Origin: Clostridium liquoris
GTDB taxonomy: Bacteria; Bacillota; Clostridia; Clostridiales; Clostridiaceae
Reading direction: 5' to 3'
NCBI RefSeq assembly: GCF_002995785.1
Contig: NZ_PVXO01000044.1
Coordinates: 1 to 64,000 of the forward strand
Length of the DNA: 64,000 bases
Part shown: piece by piece, positions 49,248 through 57,744 of the stretch
Layout: each line of letters starts with the position of its first letter
How positions within the stretch are numbered: position 1 is the first letter of the stretch
The notes under the pieces: generated by a model
Told to the model about the DNA's origin: nothing
Seen by the model: the letters and a program-made list of their open reading frames with translations, nothing else
Database searches by the model: none
Position numbers and translations under genes: made by a program

Positions 49248-49393
49248 GATGACTCTCCTTTACCTACAACTGAATATGTTGTAAGGTAATTATATATAAT
49301 ATTTGTCCATAATTTGTTACAAAATAATTACATGAAAAAATATATATTTACCCTTAGTATTCCTGTCTTTATTAATAGTATTGCTAGTTAAAA

Positions 49394-49424
49394 ATGCCAT
49401 ACTCTAAATATTAAAGTATGGCAT
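49394..49424 (-). terminator. Terminator after deacetylase remnant
   Basis: ATGCCATACT/AGTATGGCAT, 10-bp perfect stem, T5 on the minus strand. Confidence 0.8.
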
Positions 49425-49431
49425 ATTATAT

Positions 49432-49521
49432 TTACTGTAAGGTTCTAAATTCATAACCTTCAGCTCTTAAATATTCAATTATCTCAGATAGGTCTTGTAC
49501 TGTACCTTGGTTTCCTTTGCT
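49432..49521 (-). pseudogene. Remnant of polysaccharide deacetylase C-terminus
   Basis: About 29 codons ending in a stop: SKGNQGTVQDLSEIIEYL then RAEGYEFRTLQ. The pattern of final helix plus GYEF-T/K-L is the C-terminal signature of NodB-type polysaccharide deacetylases. The catalytic core is absent, replaced by the methyltransferase gene that ends 13 bases upstream. It is a truncation scar. Confidence 0.6.
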
Positions 49522-49533
49522 TTATCTTCTGTT

Positions 49534-50103
49534 TTACCTTTTTTCAATACATATAAGTTCAGGGGGATTATTTATTTGATTTGTAAAGCGCAAATTTACT
49601 ACATTGTATTCCTTTTGATTTAAACATGAGGTAAACTCATAAAGCATTTTTCTTTCCGCTTTTCCTTCCTCATGTCCATAGTATATAACTAAAATTATTA
49701 CTCCATTTTCTTTTAATAATTCTAATGCTTTTTTTATTGCAAGTATTGTAGTTTCTCCTTTAGTGGTTATACTGCGGCAGGCGTTTGGCAAATACCCTAG
49801 GTTAAACATCACTAGGGTTACCTTTTCATTTATATACTTATATAAATTTTCATGTCCATCTAAAATTAACTGAACGTGGCCCTCCATATTACTTTCCTTA
49901 AGCCTTTTTCTTGTGTTCTCTAGGGCAATTTTCTGGATATCAAAGGAATATACCTTCCCCTGTTCCCCTACCAGCTGTGCTAAAAAAATAGTGTCATTGC
50001 CATTGCCCATGGTAGCATCCACCACCACATCTCCTTTATTTATCTTTACCTTGCATATTTCCTTTGCCAGATTCATTGAATTAGTAAAAAAATTCTTCTC
50101 CAT
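49534..50103 (-). CDS. mnmM: SAM-dependent methyltransferase, MnmM/YtqB family
   Basis: 189 aa. Motif I VVVDATMGNGNDTIFLA, motif II YSFDIQKIALENTRKRL, then LVMFNLGYLPNACRSI and a final QINNPPELICIEK, all characteristic of YtqB-like proteins. In Bacillus the homologue (MnmM) methylates the nm5U34 intermediate in tRNA wobble uridine. It shares direction with manA, 35 bases away. The 3' end now touches a deacetylase remnant, so the downstream neighbour was lost. Confidence 0.87.
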   Translation of the reverse strand: MEKNFFTNSMNLAKEICKVKINKGDVVVDATMGNGNDTIFLAQLVGEQGKVYSFDIQKIALENTRKRLKESNMEGHVQLILDGHENLYKYINEKVTLVMFNLGYLPNACRSITTKGETTILAIKKALELLKENGVIILVIYYGHEEGKAERKMLYEFTSCLNQKEYNVVNLRFTNQINNPPELICIEKR

Positions 50104-50138
50104 GTAATTTATCTCCTTTTCTATAGTGAATTGTCTTT

Positions 50139-51173
50139 TTAAAGTATAATCTCATCTAAAGAATAGCCCTTTTCACTTAAATGCCTTTTCTTTTCTTCTA
50201 TCATATTCTCTTCTGATACATAGCATCTTAAGGCTTTAAAATCCCCATGAAGTGTGTATTTAGTAAGAGATGCAGGAATAAAAATAGATTCCCCTGCTTT
50301 AAACTTAAGATAATATTCTCCATATTTTATTTCTCCCTGTCCCTGTAGAAAAGTATATATATAAAATATATTTTCACTATTTATAAATTTCTTTTCTCCC
50401 CTTGATTCATAAAGTTCTAGGGAAAAATATTTATTTAAAGCAATATAGGTTAGTGTAAAATTTTCATATTCTAATTTTAATCCTTTATACTTTCCCTTTT
50501 TTCCTTTAAAGTTAAAATCTATAACCTGTAGTGCCTTTTCTATATGAAGAGATCTTTTATTCCCTTGTGCATCAGTTCTGTGGTAGTCATAAATCCTATA
50601 GGTTAAATCTGAGTTTTCCTGTATTTCCGCTAACAGTATTCCCTGCTGTATAGCATGTACTACCCCTGCTGGTATATATATTATATCTCCTTCTTTTACA
50701 TCAATGTATTTAAGACAGGAATCTATTCTATTATCTTTTATAGCTTTTACAAAGGTTTCCTTGTCCATTTCCTCTCTAAAGCCATATATAATTTTAGCCC
50801 CAGGCTTTGCCTGTAAAATATACCACAGTTCATTTTTGCCCTTTTGCCTCTGTTCATAATTAAAGGCATATTCATCATTGGGATGTACCTGTACAGAAAG
50901 TTTATTATTAGCGTCTATAAATTTTATAATTATAGGAAATTCCTTTAAATCCTTTCTTCCCAAAGCTTCTTCTCTATATTTTTCTATAAACTGGTTAAAA
51001 GCCATGCCTTTAAAGTCTCCATTGGCTATTATGCTAATGCCTTCCTTATGGGTTGAAACTTCCCAGCTTTCTGCTACTATACCTTCAGGAAGCTTTTTGC
51101 CTAAATGCTCCAAATTTCTGCCTCCCCAAATATAGTCCTTGTAAATAGGTTCAAACTTTAAGGGATAAAGCAT
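50139..51173 (-). CDS. manA: Mannose-6-phosphate isomerase, class I
   Basis: 344 aa. LKFEPIYKDYIWGGRNLEHL then GKKLPEGIVAESWEVSTHKE at the N-terminus, VQVHPNDEYAFNYEQRQKGK (zinc ligands Q and H), GDIIYIPAGVVHAIQQGILL and ENSDLTYRIYDYHRTDAQGN are all class I signatures. It interconverts mannose-6-phosphate and fructose-6-phosphate in the cytoplasm, feeding GDP-mannose or mannose catabolism. Firmicute-type length. No sugar-specific PTS neighbour is present, so a glycan precursor role is as likely as catabolism. Confidence 0.95.
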   Translation of the reverse strand: MLYPLKFEPIYKDYIWGGRNLEHLGKKLPEGIVAESWEVSTHKEGISIIANGDFKGMAFNQFIEKYREEALGRKDLKEFPIIIKFIDANNKLSVQVHPNDEYAFNYEQRQKGKNELWYILQAKPGAKIIYGFREEMDKETFVKAIKDNRIDSCLKYIDVKEGDIIYIPAGVVHAIQQGILLAEIQENSDLTYRIYDYHRTDAQGNKRSLHIEKALQVIDFNFKGKKGKYKGLKLEYENFTLTYIALNKYFSLELYESRGEKKFINSENIFYIYTFLQGQGEIKYGEYYLKFKAGESIFIPASLTKYTLHGDFKALRCYVSEENMIEEKKRHLSEKGYSLDEIIL

Positions 51174-51273
51174 TTTTTTCTCCTTTTATATTAATATTAT
51201 AATCCTTATCTATACTATATTTATATGTTGTGTAATATGTTCAATATTTCTTTGTAAACTTATCTATTATATA

Positions 51274-51318
51274 TTGACAATGGCATAGTATTATTCTATT
51301 ATGAATTATATTTCATAA
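51274..51318 (+). promoter_or_regulatory. Promoter and palindromic operator of TetR gene
   Basis: TTGACA (51274-51279), 17 bp, TATTAT (51297-51302). TTATGAA-N6-TTCATAA (51299-51318) overlaps the -10 and start region, an ideal TetR self-repression site. AAGGGGG at 51317-51323 is the ribosome binding site for the TTG start. Confidence 0.85.
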
Positions 51319-51330
51319 GGGGGCCATATT

Positions 51331-51897
51331 TTGCCAAAGATAATAAGAGATTTAGAAAAAAAGATTTTCAATACTTCCATGGAATTGTTTTTAGAAAATG
51401 GTTATGAAGGAGTAGACATGAAGATGATTGCTAAAAAATGCAGCATAGCCGTAGGTACTCTTTATAACTATTATCCTAATAAAAAAGAACTTTATATAGC
51501 CATATTAAATGAGAGTTGGAATGATACATTTAAAAGATTTGATAAATTAAAAACCTTACAGCTAACCCCTAGGGAAAAAGTGGAGAAAGCTATATTAATG
51601 CTTTATGAGGATATAGAAAAAAGAAGGGGACTTGGAAAAGAGCTACTAAATAAAAATATAAAGGATCTCATTGAAGATGCGCGGGTTTCAGAATTTAAAA
51701 AAGCCCTTATAAAGAATATGGAAATGTCTATATCATGCCTAGAAAAAAAGGAAGCCTATAAAGATGATAATAGCATAAATATTAGACTAGCAGAGATTCT
51801 TCTGGTATCCATACCTATTCTAATTGAATCTCATAGGCATGAAAAAGAAGAAAATATTAGATTTTTAAATGAGATGTTGGATGGATTTATACTTTAA
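51331..51897 (+). CDS. TetR-family transcriptional regulator
   Basis: 188 aa from TTG at 51331. The N-terminal HTH (about 10-55) reads KKIFNTSMELFLENGYEGVD then MKMIAKKCSIAVGTLYNYYP and NKKELYIAIL, typical for TetR. The variable C-terminal ligand domain is helical. It is followed by a terminator (51926-51967), so the adjacent activase operon has its own start. Its most likely target besides its own promoter is that neighbouring operon, but no second copy of the operator was found in the 51968-52061 gap. Confidence 0.92.
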   Translation: MPKIIRDLEKKIFNTSMELFLENGYEGVDMKMIAKKCSIAVGTLYNYYPNKKELYIAILNESWNDTFKRFDKLKTLQLTPREKVEKAILMLYEDIEKRRGLGKELLNKNIKDLIEDARVSEFKKALIKNMEMSISCLEKKEAYKDDNSINIRLAEILLVSIPILIESHRHEKEENIRFLNEMLDGFIL

Positions 51898-51925
51898 AAA
51901 AATATCTATATGCCATGTAAAAATC

Positions 51926-51967
51926 AAAGAAACTTGTAAAATATATTTTGCAGGTTTCTTTTTTTTT
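51926..51967 (+). terminator. Terminator of TetR gene
   Basis: AGAAACTTG / CAGGTTTCT stem extended by AAAAT/ATTTT, followed by nine or more T. Confidence 0.85.
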
Positions 51968-52061
51968 ATAAAATTTTCGTTGATAAATGAATAATATTCC
52001 TCCAGGTGGCAAAAATGTGAAATGTATTATAAATTACAGCATATGTAGAAGGAGAATTTTT

Positions 52062-52967
52062 ATGAAAGTTGGCGTACCTAGAGGATTATTATTTTATAAG
52101 TATCGACCCTTCATTACTACCTTTTTTGAAGAATTAGGCGAAGAAGTGGTACTATCTCCAGAAACGGATAAAGAAATTTTAAATTTGGGAAGTAAATACT
52201 CTGTGGATGAAGCTTGTTTACCTGTAAAGGTCTTTCATGGTCATGCAGCCTATCTAAGAGATAAATGTGATATTATATTTCTTCCAAGGATAATGCAGTT
52301 AAGGGAAAGAGAATATATATGTCCAAAATTTTGCGGGCTACCTGAAATGGTGATAAACAGCGTACCTGATATGCCCAAAGCTATTACTTTTCCTATTTAT
52401 GCTTTTTCAGAAAAGAGCCTAAGAAAATGGGCTGTTAAAACAGGACTTATTTTTACTAAAAATTATTTAAAAATCCACAATTCTTATAGGGCTGCTTTAG
52501 CTGCTCAAAAAAAATTTTCTCCAGGAATTAACGATATAGACTATGATATAAAAATAGCCTTAGTAGGCCATCCCTACAATGTATATGACAGCTTTGTAAA
52601 CATGGAATTAGTGTCCAAACTTCACAAAATGGGAATTGGAGTGATTACAGAGGAGTATATAGGTGATGAGCTTATAGATAAGGAAGTAAAAACTTTATTT
52701 AAAAGACCCTTTTGGACCTTTACAAGAAACTCCTATGGCTTTTCCTCCTATGTTGGAACCCATAAGGAAGTTCAGGGAATTATCTACCTTTCTTCCTTTG
52801 CCTGTGGAACAGACTCTATAACTATAGAATTCATTAAGGACAGATTAGATAACTTTCCTATATTGGTTTTAAAAATAGACGAGCAAACTGGAGAAGCAGG
52901 TTTTAACACAAGAATTGAAGCTTTTGTGGATATGCTTAAAAGAGCAGTGGTCAATTGTCAACTTTAA
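52062..52967 (+). CDS. CoA-dehydratase activase-related protein (first subunit)
   Basis: 301 aa from the ATG at 52062 with AAGGAG upstream; the open frame extends 25 codons upstream without a site. MKVGVPRGLLFYKYRPFITT, SVDEACLPVKVFHGHAAYLR, FLPRIMQLREREYICPKFCG and EQTGEAGFNTRIEAFVDML are typical of the DUF2229 family linked to acyl-CoA dehydratase activases. Cysteines in EACLPVK, CPKFCG and SSFACGTDS could hold an iron-sulphur cluster. In other bacteria this domain is fused with the activase; here it is a separate gene in a three-gene operon. Confidence 0.87.
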   Translation: MKVGVPRGLLFYKYRPFITTFFEELGEEVVLSPETDKEILNLGSKYSVDEACLPVKVFHGHAAYLRDKCDIIFLPRIMQLREREYICPKFCGLPEMVINSVPDMPKAITFPIYAFSEKSLRKWAVKTGLIFTKNYLKIHNSYRAALAAQKKFSPGINDIDYDIKIALVGHPYNVYDSFVNMELVSKLHKMGIGVITEEYIGDELIDKEVKTLFKRPFWTFTRNSYGFSSYVGTHKEVQGIIYLSSFACGTDSITIEFIKDRLDNFPILVLKIDEQTGEAGFNTRIEAFVDMLKRAVVNCQL

Positions 52968-52988
52968 AAAAAGAGAGGTGTAAAAATT

Positions 52989-54086
52989 ATGGTTATTACC
53001 TTTCCCCATCTTGGGAATTCAGCATTTGCTGCTAAGGCAATTTTTGATGACCTGGAAATAGACTACATACTTCCTCCTGTAAGCAGTAGGACTTCCTTAG
53101 AAATAGGTTCCTGCCATGCTCCTGAGGAAATATGTCTTCCCTTTAAAATAATGCTGGGCAGCTTTATTCAAAGTATAGAAAAAGGAGCAGATACTATACT
53201 TATTCCTGGCAGCTGCGGTCCCTGCAGATATGGGGAATACTGTGAACTACATATGAAAACATTAAAGAAATTAGGGTATAATGTGGAATTCATAGTGTTA
53301 GACCAGCCAGGTGATATAGGCTTTCAGGAATTATTAAATAGAATTAATAAAATATCTTTAAAAAGTTCCAAGAGCAATAAAGAAAAAATCAATGCCTTAA
53401 TTAGTGGCTATAGAGTTATAAATTTAATAGATAAAATAGAGCAAAAGGCTAAAATTAAATCAGGTTATGAATTAAATAGTGGAGAATGTAAAAGACTTTT
53501 TAATGAATGTAAAAGAGAATGTGTTCTTACTAAAAAGTCTAATGAAATGATTCTATTATTAAAAAAATACAATAATTTATTGGATAATGTGGCATTAAAC
53601 AAATCTAAAAAGCCATTAAGAATTGCTATAATAGGAGAAATATATACTTTGCTTGAGCCATTTTCCAACCTATATATAGAAGATAAACTTATGGATTTTG
53701 GGGTCAGCAGCAAAAGATTTTTATATCCCAGCTGGTGGGTTAAGGATGCTGCACTATCTCCTGTAAATTTAAATTCTTTAGATATAAAAAAAGCTTCTAA
53801 AAAATATCTTCCTTATTATATTGGCGGATTTGGAAGAGAATGTGTGGGAGAAGCAGTGCTGGCTAAAAAACAGGGCTTTCATGGGGCTATTCAAATTTTA
53901 CCTATGGGCTGTATGCCAGAGATAGTTTCTAAATCCATATTACCTACTATATCTAAAGATGAGGACTTCCCTATTATGACTTTAGTAGTGGATGAAATGA
54001 CAGGAGAAGGTGGCTATCAAACCAGAATAGAAGCCTTTTTAGACTTACTCGAAAGGAGAGAATTCAATGTATTACATGGGTGTTGA
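52989..54086 (+). CDS. CoA-dehydratase activase-related protein (second subunit)
   Basis: 365 aa, ATG preceded by AGAGAGGTG. VITFPHLGNSAFAAKAIFDD, IGSCHAPEEICLPFKIMLGS, GSCGPCRYGEYCELHMK (a cysteine-rich loop likely to bind a cluster), GGFGRECVGEAVLAKKQGFH and DEMTGEGGYQTRIEAFLDLL. It shares the ETGE-xx-xTRIEAF segment with the first subunit, so the two are paralogous halves of the large YjiL-type activases. The end overlaps the start of the ASKHA activase gene by 20 bases. Confidence 0.87.
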   Translation: MVITFPHLGNSAFAAKAIFDDLEIDYILPPVSSRTSLEIGSCHAPEEICLPFKIMLGSFIQSIEKGADTILIPGSCGPCRYGEYCELHMKTLKKLGYNVEFIVLDQPGDIGFQELLNRINKISLKSSKSNKEKINALISGYRVINLIDKIEQKAKIKSGYELNSGECKRLFNECKRECVLTKKSNEMILLLKKYNNLLDNVALNKSKKPLRIAIIGEIYTLLEPFSNLYIEDKLMDFGVSSKRFLYPSWWVKDAALSPVNLNSLDIKKASKKYLPYYIGGFGRECVGEAVLAKKQGFHGAIQILPMGCMPEIVSKSILPTISKDEDFPIMTLVVDEMTGEGGYQTRIEAFLDLLERREFNVLHGC

Positions 54087-55032
54087 TGTAGGTTCCGTTA
54101 GTACAGATATTATACTTTTAGATAGAGATTTTAATCTTGTGGAAAGCCTTTATCTAAGGACTAAAGGAAAGCCTATAAATGTTATTCAGGAAGCCTTTAA
54201 AATATTAAAGGGAAAATATGAGGATGGTATGATAGACGGGGTTGGAGTTACTGGCAGCGGCAGGCATATTGCCTCCTACATAATTGGAGGGGATGCAATA
54301 AAGAATGAGATAACTGCCCATGCTGTGGCATCACTGAATTTGAATAAAGAAGTAAAAACCATAATTGAAATAGGTGGTCAGGATTCTAAGATAATAATAC
54401 TAAATAATGGAGTTGTTACAGACTTTGCTATGAACACAGTATGTGCAGCAGGCACTGGCTCCTTTCTTGATAGACAGGCAGAAAGATTGGATATCCCTAT
54501 TGAGGAATTTGGAGACTATGCTTTAAAATCTAGAACTCCCATTAGAATTGCTGGCAGATGTGCGGTTTTTGCTGAATCAGATATGATACATAAGCAACAA
54601 TTAGGCTATAGCGAAAATGACATTATAAATGGTCTCTGCGAAGCCTTAGTTAGAAACTATCTAAATAATGTAGCAAAGGGTAAAGATATTAAAGCCCCTA
54701 TATTCTTTCAAGGCGGAGTGGCCTCCAACAAAGGAATAAAGGCTGCCTTTGAAAATACCTTAGGTGTAGAACTTATAGTTCCACCTCATCACACTGTTAT
54801 GGGAGCTATTGGTGCTGCTATAATTGCCATGGAAACCTTAAAAAAGGAAAACAGAAAAACTAACTTTAAGGGATTTAATATAGCAGATGTAAACTTTTCT
54901 TCTAAGAGTTTTGAGTGTACTGGTTGTGCTAATAGATGTGAAGTGGTAAAAATACTTGGTAATGAAGAGGTAGTTGGCTGTTTTGGAGATAGATGCGGCA
55001 AATGGAACAATTCTAAAGAAAGCGTTGGGTAG
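54067..55032 (+). CDS. 2-hydroxyacyl-CoA dehydratase activase (ASKHA ATPase)
   Basis: 321 aa. YYMGVDVGSVSTDIILLDR is the ATP-binding phosphate loop. TIIEIGGQDSKIIILNNGVV, FAMNTVCAAGTGSFLDRQAE (cluster cysteine), RIAGRCAVFAESDMIHKQQ (second cluster cysteine) and FFQGGVASNKGIKAAFE follow as in HgdC/BadF-BcrA activases. The protein probably dimerises around one [4Fe-4S] cluster and injects an electron into a dehydratase. The C-terminal FECTGCANRCEV and GCFGDRCGKWN add further cysteines, unlike short HgdC proteins. No dehydratase gene is present nearby, so the partner is elsewhere. Confidence 0.93.
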   Translation: MYYMGVDVGSVSTDIILLDRDFNLVESLYLRTKGKPINVIQEAFKILKGKYEDGMIDGVGVTGSGRHIASYIIGGDAIKNEITAHAVASLNLNKEVKTIIEIGGQDSKIIILNNGVVTDFAMNTVCAAGTGSFLDRQAERLDIPIEEFGDYALKSRTPIRIAGRCAVFAESDMIHKQQLGYSENDIINGLCEALVRNYLNNVAKGKDIKAPIFFQGGVASNKGIKAAFENTLGVELIVPPHHTVMGAIGAAIIAMETLKKENRKTNFKGFNIADVNFSSKSFECTGCANRCEVVKILGNEEVVGCFGDRCGKWNNSKESVG

Positions 55033-55184
55033 AACCTGTTGAAATAATAAATAATAGGTAATAAATTATAAATAAGGAAACCCTACCCTTTCGGGTAAGG
55101 TAAAATTCAACTAAAAACTTTTCGTATTGTGAATGAAAAAATATTATCCTTATCTATTCTTTATTCTTTATTCTTTATTATTTA
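55033..55184. repeat. AT-rich repeat segment between convergent genes
   Basis: Left end: AATAATAAATAATAGGTAAT-type runs ending ATAAGG. Right end: three TTCTTTAT-like units then TTATTTATTATTTATC, whose complement begins like the left arm and also ends near GATAAGG. Between them is a TACCC-TTTC-GGGTA hairpin (55084-55097) that could terminate either gene. It looks like a degenerate inverted-repeat element or simple-sequence expansion. Confidence 0.5.
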
Positions 55185-56489
55185 TTATTTATCATAAGCA
55201 TCACTGCTTACTAATTGTCTGTCAATTTCTTTTCCGTTTTCGTAGGTTACCTTATATACATTAACTCTATTTCCCTTTACTTCATTGACTAAATCGTAGG
55301 TTCTGCTGGTTAAGCTTTTATTAGAATAAACATTAAAGGTTAAGTTTTTATTTTGTATTACTGATTCTATATATATTGGATATTTCAATGTGTTTTTAAA
55401 CTTATAATCAATATTTCCAAAGTCCACAGTGGCATCCATGCCCAATGGAACATAGGTGGAAGCTATGGTATGATGGGTTCTTTCTGTGGATGGTATGTTT
55501 GCCCTCATTATTGCATTGTAAAGGGTTGAAGATACTTGACATACTCCTCCTCCAAAGTCATCTATAAACTCATTTCCTACTATTACTTTTGCTGGTTTGT
55601 ATCCTTTTTCCTCGGTTCTCATGCCTACCACATCATTAAAGCTAAAACTATCTCCTGGCAATACTACCTTTCCGTTAATAGCATCTGATGCCAAATTAAT
55701 ATTGGTTGCCCTATTATCATTTGATGCTGAAAAATTAGTAGTAAAACTAGATATCATTGAATTTACAGTTCCTAAATCCTTTTGTGTAATATGGGGTTTT
55801 ACTTCCTTTATGGCAGAATTAACAACTACGTTCCCTTTTCCTTTTATATTCATATTCTTATCTATTGCGTTTTTTATACTATTTTTGTCCACTGCCTGTC
55901 CATAACTTTCTTCTTTTACAGCAAAACCACCAGAAGGACTATTAACTATTTTTGCATCTACAGCATCCCTATTATTTTCATTCTCTATGTTTTTTATCAT
56001 TTCATCTATTTTTTTACTGCTGTATTTATATTTTAATTCTAATTCTTCATTTTTCGGCTTTTTTATAGCTTTATATTTCTTTAAAATATCTTCATCTTTA
56101 TGAATATTAAAAGCAGAATTAATTACTTCATCATAATTATATTCTATATTAAGCTGTGAAAAATTTATGGTATACTTTTTATCTAATACTTTAATAATAA
56201 TATTTCTTTCCTTATTACTTTCTTTATATTTTTGTGATAATAAGGATAAAGCATCTTTCTTTGTCTTTCCTCCTACGTTTACACCCTCTATAAATATTCC
56301 AGGATAAATTAAATTATCGTACTTTTTAACAGTTGAATATACCTTAATAGCGTGAAAACCTGATATAACTACTGTCATTATGAATAAAATAGTTAAGGTT
56401 ATAATTGCAATCCTTTTTCTATGAATTTTTCTTTTATGGACCTTGCTTTGTCTTCTAGAGTAATCACTATTGTTTGTTTCTAATTGCAT
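55185..56489 (-). CDS. VanW-family cell-wall-associated protein
   Basis: 434 aa. One N-terminal membrane anchor (about 27-50, IAIITLTILFIMTVVISGFH). Two PG_binding_4-type repeats (about 60-235) follow. Then comes a VanW domain (about 250-400) with VLPGDSFSFNDVVGMRTEEK, FGGGVCQVSSTLYNAIMRAN and RTHHTIASTYVPLGMDATVD. The final ~45 residues contain no G5 domain. These proteins sit outside the membrane and are linked to peptidoglycan or antibiotic response, without a proven reaction. It stands alone between a repeat region and the patatin gene. Confidence 0.9.
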   Translation of the reverse strand: MQLETNNSDYSRRQSKVHKRKIHRKRIAIITLTILFIMTVVISGFHAIKVYSTVKKYDNLIYPGIFIEGVNVGGKTKKDALSLLSQKYKESNKERNIIIKVLDKKYTINFSQLNIEYNYDEVINSAFNIHKDEDILKKYKAIKKPKNEELELKYKYSSKKIDEMIKNIENENNRDAVDAKIVNSPSGGFAVKEESYGQAVDKNSIKNAIDKNMNIKGKGNVVVNSAIKEVKPHITQKDLGTVNSMISSFTTNFSASNDNRATNINLASDAINGKVVLPGDSFSFNDVVGMRTEEKGYKPAKVIVGNEFIDDFGGGVCQVSSTLYNAIMRANIPSTERTHHTIASTYVPLGMDATVDFGNIDYKFKNTLKYPIYIESVIQNKNLTFNVYSNKSLTSRTYDLVNEVKGNRVNVYKVTYENGKEIDRQLVSSDAYDK

Positions 56490-56633
56490 GTATTCACCTT
56501 CTTAAAATTAATTTTTGTCAGCATTATTTATTATAATACAATACTTACTTTCTTAAAAGGTTTCAAATTAGTTAAATTTATCATTTATGGGAAGGCTAAT
56601 TACATGCGTGGGCATACATGAGCCTAAATCACT

Positions 56634-57671
56634 TTATAATGCAGTTTTATTGCCGCTGCAATCGGTACAGTAGTTTCTCCTGAAGACTAAATATGAATTG
56701 TAATTTTCCTCCCAGCTTTTTATAAACTTTCTTGCACATTTCTCCCCGGAATTATATAACTCCATCATTCTTTCTTTAGATATTTTAAAATCTGTAGTCT
56801 TTACCCCCAAGGTATCAATCTCAATGGTTCTTAAATTATTTATTCTTATTACATCCATATCAATTTCGCTCTTTAACATGGTTTCTATAAGAGCATGAGT
56901 AAGATTAAATATATTGGTTATTTTATTTCTCTTGCATTTTTCATCTATATCAATTAATTTAAATCCTATGGTAGGCCATTCTGGTTCTCCTTCTACATCG
57001 AAAAGCCATACGGGATAATTGCTTAGAAGTCCACCATCTACTATAAAGTATTTCTCTTTACTAAAGTTATGTTTTATTACCACGGGCTGAAAGAATATAG
57101 GAATGCTTATACTCATTCTTACCGCCAAGCTTACATCCAATTCATCAGGATCCATACCATAATCTGCTATGTCCTCCGGCAATATAAGCATCTTTTCCCT
57201 GGTAATATCCGCCGCAATTATATGAAGCTTATATTTTCTTTTGTACTTTGGATTATTGATTAATATATCCTTCTCACCCGGAATAATAAGGTCTTTAAAT
57301 TTCACCCTTCTTTTTTCCTTTAATTTATATTTCATTTTTTCATAAAGCAGTTCCTCTATCCAATCGCTTATGTAATCCCCATTATATAATCCTTTTTTTA
57401 CCATAAGATTTACCGCTGGTTTTATAATTGGAAGTTTTATTTTACTACTATCTATAAAGTCTTTATACTCTGCCTTTTCCATTAAGTTTTTAATTTCATT
57501 CGCTGTATATCCCACAGAAATAAGAGAGGCTACCATTGACCCCGCAGAGGTTCCAGCTACATTTCTCCAGATAAACCCCTTATCCTCTATAACCTTTAGT
57601 GCGCCTGCAAAAGCTATGGCTTTAATTCCTCCCCCTTCAAAAACTCCATCAGCAAATTTTTTAATTCCCAT
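56634..57671 (-). CDS. Patatin-like phospholipase
   Basis: 345 aa from the ATG at 57671 with GGGGGTGAT upstream; the frame upstream overlaps the membrane protein gene. The oxyanion loop FEGGGIKAIA (about 11-20) and nucleophile elbow GTSAGS (Ser42) form the catalytic pair with the aspartate in IVDGGLLSNYPV. It is a bacterial patatin hydrolase acting on membrane lipids. The C-terminus ends in two cysteines (NYCTDCSG). It follows the membrane-protein gene by 50 bases and is probably its operon partner. Confidence 0.92.
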   Translation of the reverse strand: MGIKKFADGVFEGGGIKAIAFAGALKVIEDKGFIWRNVAGTSAGSMVASLISVGYTANEIKNLMEKAEYKDFIDSSKIKLPIIKPAVNLMVKKGLYNGDYISDWIEELLYEKMKYKLKEKRRVKFKDLIIPGEKDILINNPKYKRKYKLHIIAADITREKMLILPEDIADYGMDPDELDVSLAVRMSISIPIFFQPVVIKHNFSKEKYFIVDGGLLSNYPVWLFDVEGEPEWPTIGFKLIDIDEKCKRNKITNIFNLTHALIETMLKSEIDMDVIRINNLRTIEIDTLGVKTTDFKISKERMMELYNSGEKCARKFIKSWEENYNSYLVFRRNYCTDCSGNKTAL

Positions 57672-57717
57672 TATATCACCCCCTAGCAATATATGCGAAA
57701 TAAAAAAAAGTGCAACC

Positions 57718-57744
57718 ACTGTCAATTATCAATTGTCAATTGTC
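57718..57744. repeat. Half copy of 61.7-kb inverted-repeat element
   Basis: ACTGTCAATTATCAATTGTC and the adjoining AATTGTCC resemble the arm at 61831-61848. Read on the minus strand it encodes the last residues (GQLTIDN-stop) of the membrane protein, so the repeat supplied that gene's end. Confidence 0.65.

Noticed and set aside
55033-55184. CRISPR-like repeats
   Set aside because: Only short simple-sequence units without spacers; no cas genes in the window.
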